64,000 bases of DNA from positions 62,001 through 126,000 of the forward strand of contig NZ_NMQZ01000002.1 of the NCBI RefSeq assembly GCF_002864685.1. Direction: 5' to 3'. Within the stretch, counting starts at the first letter, position 1. The number at the start of each line of letters is the position of its first letter. Shown piece by piece: positions 9,501 through 18,435 of the stretch. Both the position numbers and the translations under genes were made by a program. The notes below the pieces were generated by a model. That model had not been told where the DNA came from. It saw only the letters and a program-made list of their open reading frames with translations, and ran no database searches. Origin of the DNA: Alloalcanivorax mobilis. Its GTDB lineage: Bacteria > Pseudomonadota > Gammaproteobacteria > Pseudomonadales > Alcanivoracaceae.

Positions 9501-9794
9501 ATGAAATGCATACCCGTCCTGTTCGCCTTCGCATTGCTGCTGGCCGCCTGCGGTCGGCAGCAGGCGATGTCGGTCAATGCGCTGGCAACTGATCCGGCGC
9601 AGCTTCATGTTCTCCGTGTGCAGTGCCGCCAGGGGAAACATGACCACGTCTTCTGCTCACGTGTCGAACAGGCCAATTGGTACCGTTTTTTCTCCGGCAA
9701 GGCCGGGCCGGACGAATACCAGACACTAGCTGACTTGCCGCCAATTCCGGCCAGCTTCGATGGTCCCTCGGTACCGATGGAGGCTTCGCGATGA
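9501..9794 (+). CDS. EexN/TrbK-like entry-exclusion lipoprotein (second copy)
   Basis: A 97-residue lipoprotein in the trbK position between trbJ and trbL. Signal peptide and lipobox: 'MKCIPVLFAFALLLAAC', with lipid Cys17. The mature part repeats the pattern of the first copy at 1607-1885: 'LHVLRVQC...VFCSRVEQANWYRFF'. Proteins at this position provide entry exclusion in RP4-like systems. The gene overlaps trbL by four bases. Confidence 0.8.
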   Translation: MKCIPVLFAFALLLAACGRQQAMSVNALATDPAQLHVLRVQCRQGKHDHVFCSRVEQANWYRFFSGKAGPDEYQTLADLPPIPASFDGPSVPMEASR

Positions 9795-11158
9795 ACGACA
9801 TCGGCGTGATCGACCATTTCCTCAATGTCTTTTCCACCTACATCGATTCAGGGTTCGGGTTGCTGCAGGGGGAGGTGGCCTTTCTGACCGCCACACTGGT
9901 GGTGATCGATATGACGCTCGCCGGCCTCTATTGGGCGCTGGGGCATGCCACTGGCCAGGGTGACGACGTGCTGGCGAAGCTCATCCGCAAGGTGCTCTAC
10001 GTCGGTGCCTTTGCCTACATCATCGGCAACTTCAATTGGCTGGCGAGCATCGTATTCCGTTCATTCGCGGTCTTGGGGCTAACCGCAACCGGTTCGGCCT
10101 TAAGCATGGAGACGTTCCTGCAGCCGGGGCATCTGGCCAAGACCGGTATCGATGCGGCAGCACCGATCCTTGATCAGATTAGTGAGATGGCCGGGTTCCC
10201 CGAGGTGTTCGCCAACCTCACCCCGATCATCGTGCTGTTTCTCGCCTGGTTCATAGTCATCATTTGCTTCTTCGTACTGGCGGTGCAGCTATTCATCACG
10301 CTGATCGAGTTCAAGCTGACCACGCTCGCCGGCTTCGTGCTGGTGCCGTTCGCCCTGTGGAACAAGACCTCGTTTCTTGCCGAAAAGGTGCTGGGCAACG
10401 TGGTGTCTTCCGGCGTCAAGGTGCTGGTGCTGGCCGTGATCGTTGGTATTGGCACGGGCCTGTTCGCGGAGTTCCAGGTGCATCCGGACGAACCGTCCAT
10501 CGACCATGCACTGGTTATCATGCTGGCATCGCTCGCCTTGCTGGCGCTGGGCATCTTCGGGCCAGGCATTGCGACCGGGCTGATTTCCGGCGGGCCGCAA
10601 TTGGGTGCCGGGGCGATGGCCGGTGCCACCATCGGCGCTGCCGGCACCGCCGTGGCCGTTGGTGCGGCCGCCACGGGTGTGGGCGGCGCGGTGCTGGCCG
10701 GGGCGCGCATGGCCCCAGTCGCCGCCAGACTGGCCGGCACGGGCGCGCGTACTGCCACTTCGACCGCCAGCAGTGCCCGGTCAGCGTTTCAGTCCGGTTC
10801 GTCCGCAGCCGGTGGAGGCCTCAAGGGGACGGCGGCGGGCTTCGGCAACGTCGCCAGGTCCGGCGCTCAAGGCGCCGGGCGAAGTACGGTCGCTCGTGCC
10901 TCCGCTGCTGGGCAGCGTATGACGGCTCCCTTCCGTGCGGGCTGGAATAGCTCGGCTACCGATGATGGGGCAGGGGGCGACGCTGCCGGAGGAAGCCAGA
11001 GCGGAACCTCGTCATCCCAACAGCAACCCGCCTGGGCCAAGCGCTTGAACCGCCGTCAACAGATCTCCCATGCCGCCACAACAACGGCCCATACGTTGCG
11101 CGGTGGCGACAGTGGTGGGGCGGGTTCTGGCCCAAGTCTGCGTGATTCGGATATCTGA
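9791..11158 (+). CDS. trbL: TrbL, VirB6-like polytopic membrane channel protein
   Basis: A 455-residue inner-membrane protein. About six to seven hydrophobic segments occupy residues ~25-300, followed by a Gly/Ala/Ser-rich, low-complexity cytoplasmic tail (~300-455), the usual TrbL/VirB6 layout. It forms part of the inner membrane pore of the mating channel. ATGA overlap with the upstream lipoprotein gene. Confidence 0.92.
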   Translation: MNDIGVIDHFLNVFSTYIDSGFGLLQGEVAFLTATLVVIDMTLAGLYWALGHATGQGDDVLAKLIRKVLYVGAFAYIIGNFNWLASIVFRSFAVLGLTATGSALSMETFLQPGHLAKTGIDAAAPILDQISEMAGFPEVFANLTPIIVLFLAWFIVIICFFVLAVQLFITLIEFKLTTLAGFVLVPFALWNKTSFLAEKVLGNVVSSGVKVLVLAVIVGIGTGLFAEFQVHPDEPSIDHALVIMLASLALLALGIFGPGIATGLISGGPQLGAGAMAGATIGAAGTAVAVGAAATGVGGAVLAGARMAPVAARLAGTGARTATSTASSARSAFQSGSSAAGGGLKGTAAGFGNVARSGAQGAGRSTVARASAAGQRMTAPFRAGWNSSATDDGAGGDAAGGSQSGTSSSQQQPAWAKRLNRRQQISHAATTTAHTLRGGDSGGAGSGPSLRDSDI

Positions 11159-11176
11159 CCCTCAAGGAGGTCCCTC

Positions 11177-11881
11177 ATGCGATTCAAACGACCGAGGGTG
11201 CGCTATGCGGAATCGCCGCAACCGGCCACCCCGTACCAATCCGCCGCGCAAGTGTGGGATGAGCGCATCGGCTCGTCCCGTGTGCAGGCCAAGAATTGGC
11301 GTTTCATGGCCTTTGGCTGCCTGGTCCTGGCGCTGCTGATGGCGGGTGGCCTGGTATGGCGCTCGGCGCAGTCCATCGTCACGCCCTATGTGGTCGAGGT
11401 GGATCAAGCCGGACAAGTACGTGCTGTGGGCGAAGCTGCCACACCGTACCGGCCCAATGACGCGCAGATCGCGCACCACTTGGCGCGTTTCGTGACGTTG
11501 GTGCGTGCGCTGTCCATTGATCCGGTCGTGGTACGGCAGAACTGGCTCGCTGCCTACGACTACACCACCGACAAGGGAGCGGCGGTGCTCAATGACTATG
11601 CCAGCACTCACGATCCCTTCGCACGTATCGGCAAGGAGTCGGTGACGGTGCAGATCACCAGTGTGGTGCGTGCCAGTGATTCGTCGTTCAACGTGCGCTG
11701 GACCGAACGCCGCTACGTCAATGGCGCTGACGAGGGCCTGGAGCGTTGGACCGCCGTGGTGTCCATCGTGCTGCAAACTCCGCGTACCGAAGATCGCCTG
11801 CGCAAGAACCCCCTGGGCATATACATCAATGGTCTGTCGTGGAGTCGCGAACTGGATACGTCCGAAGGAGCCCAGCCATGA
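11177..11881 (+). CDS. trbF: TrbF, VirB8-like bitopic membrane protein
   Basis: A 234-residue VirB8-family protein. A cytoplasmic N-terminal ~40 residues are followed by one transmembrane helix ('FMAFGCLVLALLMAGGLVW', ~43-61) and a periplasmic NTF2-like domain that nucleates channel assembly. The start has AAGGAGG upstream (11163-11169). It overlaps trbG by four bases. Confidence 0.93.
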   Translation: MRFKRPRVRYAESPQPATPYQSAAQVWDERIGSSRVQAKNWRFMAFGCLVLALLMAGGLVWRSAQSIVTPYVVEVDQAGQVRAVGEAATPYRPNDAQIAHHLARFVTLVRALSIDPVVVRQNWLAAYDYTTDKGAAVLNDYASTHDPFARIGKESVTVQITSVVRASDSSFNVRWTERRYVNGADEGLERWTAVVSIVLQTPRTEDRLRKNPLGIYINGLSWSRELDTSEGAQP

Positions 11882-12870
11882 AACCGTCTTCTCGCTTTTA
11901 CGCTTTGCTGCTGACCCTGCTGGCTCTGTCGGGCTGCGCCACGCAGGGCACGCCACCGCCGGCCATTTCACTCGACGACGCCGTACAGGCCCAGCCACTT
12001 CCCGAACCGCCGAAGCCTGTGGAAGTGGTGCCCGTGCCGGAGGTACTGCCGATGCCGGCGCAGTTGAAACCGTTGCCGGAGACCGGGGAGGCTGAGACGA
12101 CGCCGGAGCCCGCCGATGAAACCGTGCGTGTATCCACGGCCAATGAAGAAGCGCGCATGGCACCGACTCGCGAGGGTTACGTCAATGCCATCCAGGTGTG
12201 GCCCTTTACCGATGGGGCGCTGTATCAGGTCTATGCAGCGGTCGGGCGCGTGACGGTGATTGCGCTTCAGCCGGGGGAAGAGCTGGTCACGGTAGCGGCT
12301 GGTGATACCGTGCGCTGGGTCGTGGGCGACACGTCCAGCGGTGCCGGTGACGAATTGCGCGTCAACGTGCTGGTCAAGCCCATTCGTTCGGACCTGAAAA
12401 CCAACCTGGTCATCACCACCAGCCGGCGCACCTACCTGATCGAACTGACCTCGACGGACAAGGCCTGGATGGCGTCGGTGTCCTGGGATTACCCACGTGA
12501 CCAGATGCTGGCCTTGCAGCGCCGGAATCAGGCCGCCGAGGCGGCCGCACCCGTGGTTAGCGGCTTGGCACTAGAGAATCTGCGTTTTCGCTACGCGATC
12601 AGCGGTAGCCTGCCGCCCTGGAGGCCGCTGCGCGCCTTTGATGATGGACGGAAGGTCTATATCCAGTTCCCGGTGGGTATCGCCCAAGGTGAGCTACCGC
12701 CCCTGTTCGTGATTGGTGCCGAGGGGGATGGGCAGCTGGTGAACTACCGGTTCCGTTCTCCGTACTACATCGTCGATCGACTGTTCGGGGCGGCCGAATT
12801 ACGCCTGGGCGGTGATAAGGGCGATGTGGTGCGCATCGAACGTACCGACGGCGTGGCCCGGAGGGACTGA
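11878..12870 (+). CDS. trbG: TrbG, VirB9-like outer membrane channel lipoprotein
   Basis: A 330-residue VirB9-family protein forming the outer-membrane core ring together with TrbI. It has a lipoprotein signal ('MKPSSRFYALLLTLLALSGC', lipid Cys20), a Pro-rich linker (~25-80) and a beta-rich VirB9 domain (~90-330) with the family stretch 'LVITTSRRTYLIELTSTDKAWM'. The start at 11878 overlaps the trbF stop (ATGA); an in-frame upstream ATG at 11746 is inside trbF and would bury the signal peptide. Confidence 0.93.
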   Translation: MKPSSRFYALLLTLLALSGCATQGTPPPAISLDDAVQAQPLPEPPKPVEVVPVPEVLPMPAQLKPLPETGEAETTPEPADETVRVSTANEEARMAPTREGYVNAIQVWPFTDGALYQVYAAVGRVTVIALQPGEELVTVAAGDTVRWVVGDTSSGAGDELRVNVLVKPIRSDLKTNLVITTSRRTYLIELTSTDKAWMASVSWDYPRDQMLALQRRNQAAEAAAPVVSGLALENLRFRYAISGSLPPWRPLRAFDDGRKVYIQFPVGIAQGELPPLFVIGAEGDGQLVNYRFRSPYYIVDRLFGAAELRLGGDKGDVVRIERTDGVARRD

Positions 12871-12872
12871 AC

Positions 12873-14150
12873 ATGAATCAGGACGAGACGGCAGACCGGA
12901 CCACGCCGCAAGCGGAGAAGGTTGCCCCCGATACCATGACGCTGCGTGCCCAACCGCGCCCGGTGACGCGGCTGAATCGTCGCACTTTGGCAATCCTGAC
13001 CGGTGGCCTGGCGATCACTGTGCTCGGGGCCACGATATGGTCATTGCAGCCGCCGCAGCGTGGGCGCGATGAGCAGACCGAATTGTATAACGTGGAACGT
13101 GTGTCGCGCTCCGAAGAGTTGGCGCAGCTACCCACCGACTATTCCGAACTGCCGCCTGAGGTGCCGGAGTTGGGGCCGCCGTTGCCGGGTGACCTGGGGC
13201 CAGCCATCGTGAACGCACAGCAGCCAGCCGTGGCCAGCTACTCGGCGCCCGGTCATGATCCTGCCGGTGCGCTACGCGAGGAGGAAGAGGCCGCGGCGGC
13301 TTCGCCGCTGTTCTTCCAGACGAGCAACCAGGGCCAAGCCACCACGACAACCGCAGCATCGCCTTCGCCTCCTATGCCAGATATGGGCAATGCCTTGGTG
13401 GCCTTTGATCCGCTGGCCGCCGGGCCAGCCTCGACGTCGGCCCAGTCCACGGATCCCACAGCCGTGCAGAACCGGCAGGACCAGAAAGAAGCGTTTCTGC
13501 AATCTGGAACCACGGAAACCCGTAATAGCGGAGATCTGCAATTGCCCGATTCGCCGTATCAGGTCATGGCCGGGACGGTCATCGCAGGTGCCTTGGTCAC
13601 GGGGATCAAGTCGGATCTGCCGGGCGATGTGATCGCTACCGTGACGGAGCCGGTCTATGACACGGCTACCGGCCAACACCTGTTGATCCCACAGGGCTCA
13701 CGTATCCTGGGGCGCTACAACAGTCAGGTGAGCTACGGGCAGAGTCGGGTTCAGGTCGTCTGGAACCGCATCATACTGCCGGATACCTCCTCGCTGACGC
13801 TCGACAACCTGGCTGGCACCGACCCGGCGGGCTATGCCGGTCTGGAGGATGGTGTCGATTGGCACTGGGATCGTATTTTTGCCGGTGCCGTGCTGACAAC
13901 GCTACTGGGTGTCGGCGCTGAACTGGCCGCACCGGAAAACCGGCAGGACGGCGATCGCGTCATCATCGCCGGTCGCGACAGCGCGCAAGACAGCATCAAT
14001 CAGGTTGGCCAGGAAATGACCCGGCGCAACCTGAACATTCAACCTACCTTGACGGAGCGGCCTGGCTTGTCGGTACGCATTATCGTCAACCGCGACTTGG
14101 TACTTCGTCCTTACCAGCCACTGTTCCTCAACCAGGAAGTGCCACAATGA
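12873..14150 (+). CDS. trbI: TrbI, VirB10-like energy-sensing channel protein
   Basis: A 425-residue VirB10-family protein that spans both membranes and passes conformational changes from the ATPases to the outer ring. It has a cytoplasmic N-terminus, one transmembrane helix (~34-52, 'LAILTGGLAITVLGATIWS'), a Pro-rich periplasmic linker, and the C-terminal beta-barrel domain with 'AGTVIAGALVTGIKSDLPG' and 'LLIPQGSRILGRYNSQVSYG'. It is the last core structural gene of the operon. Confidence 0.94.
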   Translation: MNQDETADRTTPQAEKVAPDTMTLRAQPRPVTRLNRRTLAILTGGLAITVLGATIWSLQPPQRGRDEQTELYNVERVSRSEELAQLPTDYSELPPEVPELGPPLPGDLGPAIVNAQQPAVASYSAPGHDPAGALREEEEAAAASPLFFQTSNQGQATTTTAASPSPPMPDMGNALVAFDPLAAGPASTSAQSTDPTAVQNRQDQKEAFLQSGTTETRNSGDLQLPDSPYQVMAGTVIAGALVTGIKSDLPGDVIATVTEPVYDTATGQHLLIPQGSRILGRYNSQVSYGQSRVQVVWNRIILPDTSSLTLDNLAGTDPAGYAGLEDGVDWHWDRIFAGAVLTTLLGVGAELAAPENRQDGDRVIIAGRDSAQDSINQVGQEMTRRNLNIQPTLTERPGLSVRIIVNRDLVLRPYQPLFLNQEVPQ

Positions 14151-14386
14151 CTACGACCCGAAAGCTACGCCTCGGCCCACTGCCCAGCACTCAGACAACC
14201 AAGCTGACCTTCGCTTGCCCGGCCTACCTGAAGGCCGACCTTGACCGTTACGCTGCATTGCATGCCCAGGCCTACGGCGAGCCGGTGGATGCGGTGACGC
14301 TGATCCCTCACATGCTGGAGGCGTTTATGGCGAGGGATCGGGGGTTCAAGAAGACGCCTCTGAAAGGTAACAATATACTTGAATAA
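14147..14386 (+). CDS. DUF2274 protein at end of trb operon
   Basis: A 79-residue protein with 'TTKLTFACPAYLKADLDRYAALHAQ', matching the small DUF2274 proteins found directly after trbI in Tn4371-like elements. The fold is likely a short DNA-binding or RHH-like helix pair, but the function is unknown. ATGA overlap with trbI. Base composition becomes clearly more AT-rich right after it, marking the end of the conserved transfer module. Confidence 0.85.
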   Translation: MTTTRKLRLGPLPSTQTTKLTFACPAYLKADLDRYAALHAQAYGEPVDAVTLIPHMLEAFMARDRGFKKTPLKGNNILE

Positions 14387-14523
14387 CATTTAGAATGGTT
14401 GATGCTGGCTAGGATTCAGGACATTGCCTCTGGTTAGCGCAGTAGCCAAGGTAAGGCGGCATTATAAACAACAGTTGCATTACAATGTGACAACAAAATT
14501 GGGGACTCATAAGGGGGCAGTCT

Positions 14524-15525
14524 TTGCGTATTAACCACGCTATCCTGATCCGCGCACTTCCGCCAGATCGTTTGGAGGACTTCGTTAATGATTGGCTGGC
14601 CCAGCGTTGCAAAGACTACCACAGCCATGAACTTTGGCGTGGCACAGGTGATATGGGACGCGATGTCACGGGCTATGTGACAGATAAGCGTATGGAAGGT
14701 CCGTGGGATAACTTCCAATGTAAGCAGCTCAGCAAGTCACTTTCCGAAAGCTCGGCCTTCATTGAGCTTGGCAAGATATTTATGCACTCATCTGTCGGTG
14801 AGTACTCATTGCCACGCTCCTACATTTTTGTCGCACCGCGAGGTGTGGCTAGGGCTGTGCAGCAGTTTATAGCTCATCCTGAACGCTTTAGAACCGCCTT
14901 TCTCGAACGCTGGGATTCTGATATTTCTGGAAAGCTAGTGGAAAAGCAAAGTATACCACTTAGCCCCGAGATTGTTGCCGCGATTAAAGCATTTGATTTC
15001 ACCAACATCCATTGGCTCGATGCAGCGCGGCTCGTCGAAGATCCCGCGTGCAAGCCCGCTCTGGTTAAATGGTTTGACGAAGATCCTGGCCCCTCGCCAC
15101 GAGGAGTTGTTCCAGATCAGATCGAGGCCAGTGAGTCTTCATACATCGGCCAGCTGCTTAAACTATACGAAGAAAAAGGTCCGGGAACTTTCCCAGATGC
15201 AACAACAGCATTGGCCAGCCCGGAGTTTGGTAAGCATCTGCGTGACCAACGTACTCGCTTCTTTGATTCGGTCGCATTTGATAGGTTTTATAGAGATTCT
15301 ACCCCTGAAGATTACTTGTTTAATTTTAAGGATGAAGTTTATCACGGTGTAGTTGAAATTCATGATGATGAACATGCAAATGGGCTGACGAGGCTACGCC
15401 AAGTGATGCAGCAAGCTGCGATCTTGCAACCATCCGGCATTCTGGGCAAGCATGCAGGTCCTCAAGTGAAACAAGGGACCTGCCATCAGTTCGCAAATGA
15501 CGGACGTTTGCCGTGGCATCGTTAG
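14524..15525 (+). CDS. ABC-3C system effector with PD-(D/E)XK nuclease N-domain
   Basis: A 333-residue protein. The N-terminal ~75 residues carry a restriction-endonuclease-like core: 'GDMGRDVTGY' (Asp47) and 'WDNFQCKQ' (Gln65-Cys-Lys67), the QxK variant common in Mrr-type nucleases. The C-terminal ~200 residues match the adaptor domain of ABC-three-component (ABC-3C) conflict systems. It starts at TTG 14524 with AAGGGGG about 7 bases upstream. The next two genes complete an ABC-3C operon. Inferred role: cutting DNA when the ATPase senses invading or damaged DNA. Codon use is less GC-rich than the trb genes, consistent with recent cargo. Confidence 0.75.
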   Translation: MRINHAILIRALPPDRLEDFVNDWLAQRCKDYHSHELWRGTGDMGRDVTGYVTDKRMEGPWDNFQCKQLSKSLSESSAFIELGKIFMHSSVGEYSLPRSYIFVAPRGVARAVQQFIAHPERFRTAFLERWDSDISGKLVEKQSIPLSPEIVAAIKAFDFTNIHWLDAARLVEDPACKPALVKWFDEDPGPSPRGVVPDQIEASESSYIGQLLKLYEEKGPGTFPDATTALASPEFGKHLRDQRTRFFDSVAFDRFYRDSTPEDYLFNFKDEVYHGVVEIHDDEHANGLTRLRQVMQQAAILQPSGILGKHAGPQVKQGTCHQFANDGRLPWHR

Positions 15526-16028
15526 AGGACAGAATATTGGACAAACATCCGTTCAATAGCACCCTTGAAACTGGTATTCGGGCCTTGGTAGTGCTTGAGG
15601 CTTTTTATCCGCGCCATTGCGATCTGATGGAAATGACGTGGTTTGATCATTTGATCGTACATACAGGCGATATCGATGGGCAGGATGTACCAGAAAGTCT
15701 CCATCCCGATCTGCCTAATCGTACCGGTGAACTCCTAGTTCGTCGTCAGCTGGTAGAGAGAAGCCTGCGTATGATGCAGCAAATGCACCTTGTTGACGTT
15801 TTTGAGACGGAAGCTGGAATAGAATTTCGCGCCAGTGAGGAGGCTCCAAGTTACGTGGAACTTCTGCAGGCGCCTTATTCTCTCGCGCTTAAGGACCGAG
15901 CTAGATGGATGGCGGATCGCTTTGCTCAACAGGAGAACGTTGAAATTCGGGAACTCATTGAAGGCCAGATTGGTCGCTGGACTACGGAATTCACGACCGA
16001 TGACACATCTTCGGGGCGATCAGTATGA
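15513..16028 (+). CDS. ABC-3C system middle component
   Basis: A 171-residue mostly helical protein without catalytic motifs. It starts at GTG 15513, overlapping the nuclease gene by 13 bases, and overlaps the ATPase gene by ATGA. In ABC-3C systems this middle component (a small winged-HTH-like protein) links the effector to the SMC-like ATPase. Features seen: an N-terminal 'LETGIRALVVLEAFYPRHCDL' helical pair and a C-terminal 'MADRFAQQENVEIRELIEG'. Assignment rests mainly on size, gene order and coupling; sequence resemblance is moderate. Confidence 0.7.
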   Translation: MASLEDRILDKHPFNSTLETGIRALVVLEAFYPRHCDLMEMTWFDHLIVHTGDIDGQDVPESLHPDLPNRTGELLVRRQLVERSLRMMQQMHLVDVFETEAGIEFRASEEAPSYVELLQAPYSLALKDRARWMADRFAQQENVEIRELIEGQIGRWTTEFTTDDTSSGRSV

Positions 16029-17893
16029 ATGGTATCCGGCTGCGTCATCTCGTCTTCACTGGCTCCGGCATTGAGCCTGCCGAACTTGAGTTTGATGAGG
16101 GGCTCAATATTATCTATGGTGCCTCGAATACTGGTAAGTCCTTCGCTTCGAAGGCCATTCTGTTCATGCTCGGTGTTTCCAAGAGTCTACCCGCAATTGA
16201 AGAAATTGCTGCTTATGAATCGATTTGGCTAGGCCTGACTCTACCTGATAATCGCGATGTCACGCTTTACCGTGCAACACAGGGTGGCCAGTTCAAGCTC
16301 TATCAGGGGCTACTCAAGAAGGCCGATGTCAAAGATGGTTTAGTGCTGCGTCAGCAGCACGATTCAAAGCGTACTGATACTGTTTCACACCTATTGCTCG
16401 ATGCTATGGGGGTCGCCGGAAAAACGGTCGTTCGAGATGGTAACTGCAAGAAGGACACGCTGTCCATTTACTTGTTATCGCCTTACGTTGTAGTGTCCGA
16501 GCAGGATATTATTGCCGAGAAAAGTCCTGTCTTTACCTCGGGGTCGCCTTCCCAGCGTACCTTCGAGCAGAACTTGTTCAAGTTTTTGCTTACCGGTGTT
16601 GACGACGCTGCGGCCGTTACAGTTCCGAAACCCTCCGAACGCAAAGTGGCCAAGGCTGCGAAAATTGAACTAGTTGATGAGTTGATTGCTCAGATCAATG
16701 TAGAGCTCGGCGAGAATCCGCCAGATGAAAGGGACATCGAAGAACAGCTAGAGCGACTGGAGCAAAGTGCAAGTAACCTTGCGTTTAGGCTAAAGGATGC
16801 CCAAGCAAAACTTGATGCCCTTGCAGGTGAAAGACGAAAATCCATAGAGCGCCGCCGCGAGTTATTAGAAAGGTCGGGAGAGCTTGATCTAACGATTGAG
16901 CGTTTCTCTAAATTACAGGCTGTCTACAGCTCGGACCTTCAGCGCCTGCAGTCAATTGAAGAAGGAGGGTTCGTGCTCGTGGCGATGACCGACATGGATT
17001 GTCCGGTCTGTGGTGCTCCGTCTGATGCCCAAAAACATAATCATGCTGCGGAAGAAATTGCGATGGCGCATAAAGCTGCTGCCGCTGAAGCTCGCAAGAT
17101 CGAGCGTGAACAACGTGAGCTGACTCAAACTATAGCTTCTCTGGAGGCAGAAGCTGTAGGGCTGCGCCGGACCGTTGATTTGGAGAAAACCGAGATTGAT
17201 AGGCTCGATGGCGAGATTGAGAAGGCGCGCCCACATGAAACTTCTTTGCGAGAAAGTTACGAAGTATATGTTTCGAAGCGATCCGAGATAGAAAATGTAC
17301 TCGACCTTTATAAGCGCCGCTCCAATCTGTCGATACGGAGAGCTGAAATCGACGCTGAACCAACCAGACGAAGTAAAGGCGATGCACCATCAGTAGGCCC
17401 AGATTCGACTACATTGTTCCGGTTTGGCGAGACAGTGAAGTCTGTACTAACTGAATGGCGCTTTCCCGATGCAGACAAAGTGCAGTTTGACACAGAAGCT
17501 ATGGATATTATCGTTGCCGGAAAACTCCGTGCCGCCAACGGCAAAGGTGTTAGGGCAATTCTTCATGCAGCTTTTAATGTGGCCATTGTTGTTTTTTGTA
17601 TCGAAAATGAACTTCCATACCCTGGCTTCCTCGTTCTTGACACTCCATTGCTCACTTATCGTGAGCCGATGACATCGCGCTATGGTGAGTTGTCGGAAGA
17701 TGAAAAGGTCCTCAAGAAGACAGGTCTGGCTGAACATTTCTATAAACATCTCTCTAGCCTCAAGGACAAAGTGCAGTTCATCGTAATCGAAAACTCTGAT
17801 CCACCGACTGCTATCCGAAATGTTGCTCGTATTGAGACCTTCAGTGGCCTTGAAGGCAATGGTCGATTTGGTCTATTGGCAAGAAGTACGTGA
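16025..17893 (+). CDS. ABC-3C system SMC/Rad50-like ATPase
   Basis: A 622-residue ABC ATPase of the Rad50/SMC type. Walker A GASNTGKS is at ~32-39, followed by a long coiled coil (~215-450) interrupted by a zinc-hook-like 'CPVCGAP' at ~325, and a C-terminal lobe with Walker B 'GFLVLDTPLL' at ~533-542. The fixed order nuclease effector, small middle protein, ATPase identifies an ABC-3C operon. The ATPase is expected to sense abnormal DNA ends or structures and license the nuclease. Gene is intact. Confidence 0.8.
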   Translation: MNGIRLRHLVFTGSGIEPAELEFDEGLNIIYGASNTGKSFASKAILFMLGVSKSLPAIEEIAAYESIWLGLTLPDNRDVTLYRATQGGQFKLYQGLLKKADVKDGLVLRQQHDSKRTDTVSHLLLDAMGVAGKTVVRDGNCKKDTLSIYLLSPYVVVSEQDIIAEKSPVFTSGSPSQRTFEQNLFKFLLTGVDDAAAVTVPKPSERKVAKAAKIELVDELIAQINVELGENPPDERDIEEQLERLEQSASNLAFRLKDAQAKLDALAGERRKSIERRRELLERSGELDLTIERFSKLQAVYSSDLQRLQSIEEGGFVLVAMTDMDCPVCGAPSDAQKHNHAAEEIAMAHKAAAAEARKIEREQRELTQTIASLEAEAVGLRRTVDLEKTEIDRLDGEIEKARPHETSLRESYEVYVSKRSEIENVLDLYKRRSNLSIRRAEIDAEPTRRSKGDAPSVGPDSTTLFRFGETVKSVLTEWRFPDADKVQFDTEAMDIIVAGKLRAANGKGVRAILHAAFNVAIVVFCIENELPYPGFLVLDTPLLTYREPMTSRYGELSEDEKVLKKTGLAEHFYKHLSSLKDKVQFIVIENSDPPTAIRNVARIETFSGLEGNGRFGLLARST

Positions 17894-18169
17894 TCGCGCC
17901 CGAAGTTTGAATATCACTTTCGTCTTGGCTGTGAGGTTACGCGATTACCACTGTGTCGGGCAGGGGGCTTGGGCATATGGATGATGCGCTGTGCTTCTGG
18001 TACTATGGCCTTTGGTTGATGATGGTATGGAAAACACTGCCGCTGGAAAAATCGCTGCATCACCCGCGGAAACAAAGAGCCCGTGATTCTGACGGTAAAA
18101 GCGACGGTAAAGCCCCAAATCAACCTTTTGTGAAATCTTTACTTTCAATAGGTTAGAGCTCTCGTTGAT
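17894..18169 (+). other. Intergenic stretch without recognised gene
   Basis: Between the ABC-3C ATPase stop and the first copy of the 250-bp repeat. Short open frames on both strands here show no family resemblance. I see no attC-like ends in it. Confidence 0.4.
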
Positions 18170-18419
18170 GATTGAGTGGGAATGATCTGATTTAGGCTGG
18201 TAGTAAGGGCTTACTAAAAGGCCGTCGGCGCGGGAGTGCCGGCGGCCTTTTTGCGTTTTGGGGGAAGCGTTGGTCAAGATATCAGTAGGAGGACAACTTG
18301 CTGAATTTGTAAGCGTCTGACTTTTCTGGTTTTATTTTGCTTTAGGGGAACCTAAGGAAAGTGATATGACGCCGGCGCGTTCATTGGATGTTCGAGATGG
18401 CGTCCTAATTCCTGTTAGT
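18170..18419 (+). repeat. ~250-bp dispersed repeat, copy 1
   Basis: Shared order of elements with the copies at 21099 and 26413: an ATGATCTGA-like start, the palindrome AGTAAGGGCTTACT (18202-18215), a hairpin with T-tract, 'TTGGTCAAGATATCAG', 'CTTTTCTGGTTTTATTTTG', a stem GACGCC...GGCGTC, and the end CCTAATTCCTGTTAG. Sequence after this end is unrelated between copies. It lies 16 bases before the DUF2971 start. It could be a cassette recombination platform (attI-like) or a transcription insulator. Confidence 0.7.
18220..18253 (+). terminator. Rho-independent terminator inside repeat copy 1
   Basis: GC-rich stem GGCCGTCGGC / GCCGGCGGCC with a short GCGGGAGT loop, followed by TTTTT. It would stop plus-strand readthrough from the ABC-3C operon. 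Confidence 0.7.
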
Positions 18420-18435
18420 ACACACTTCAAAATTT

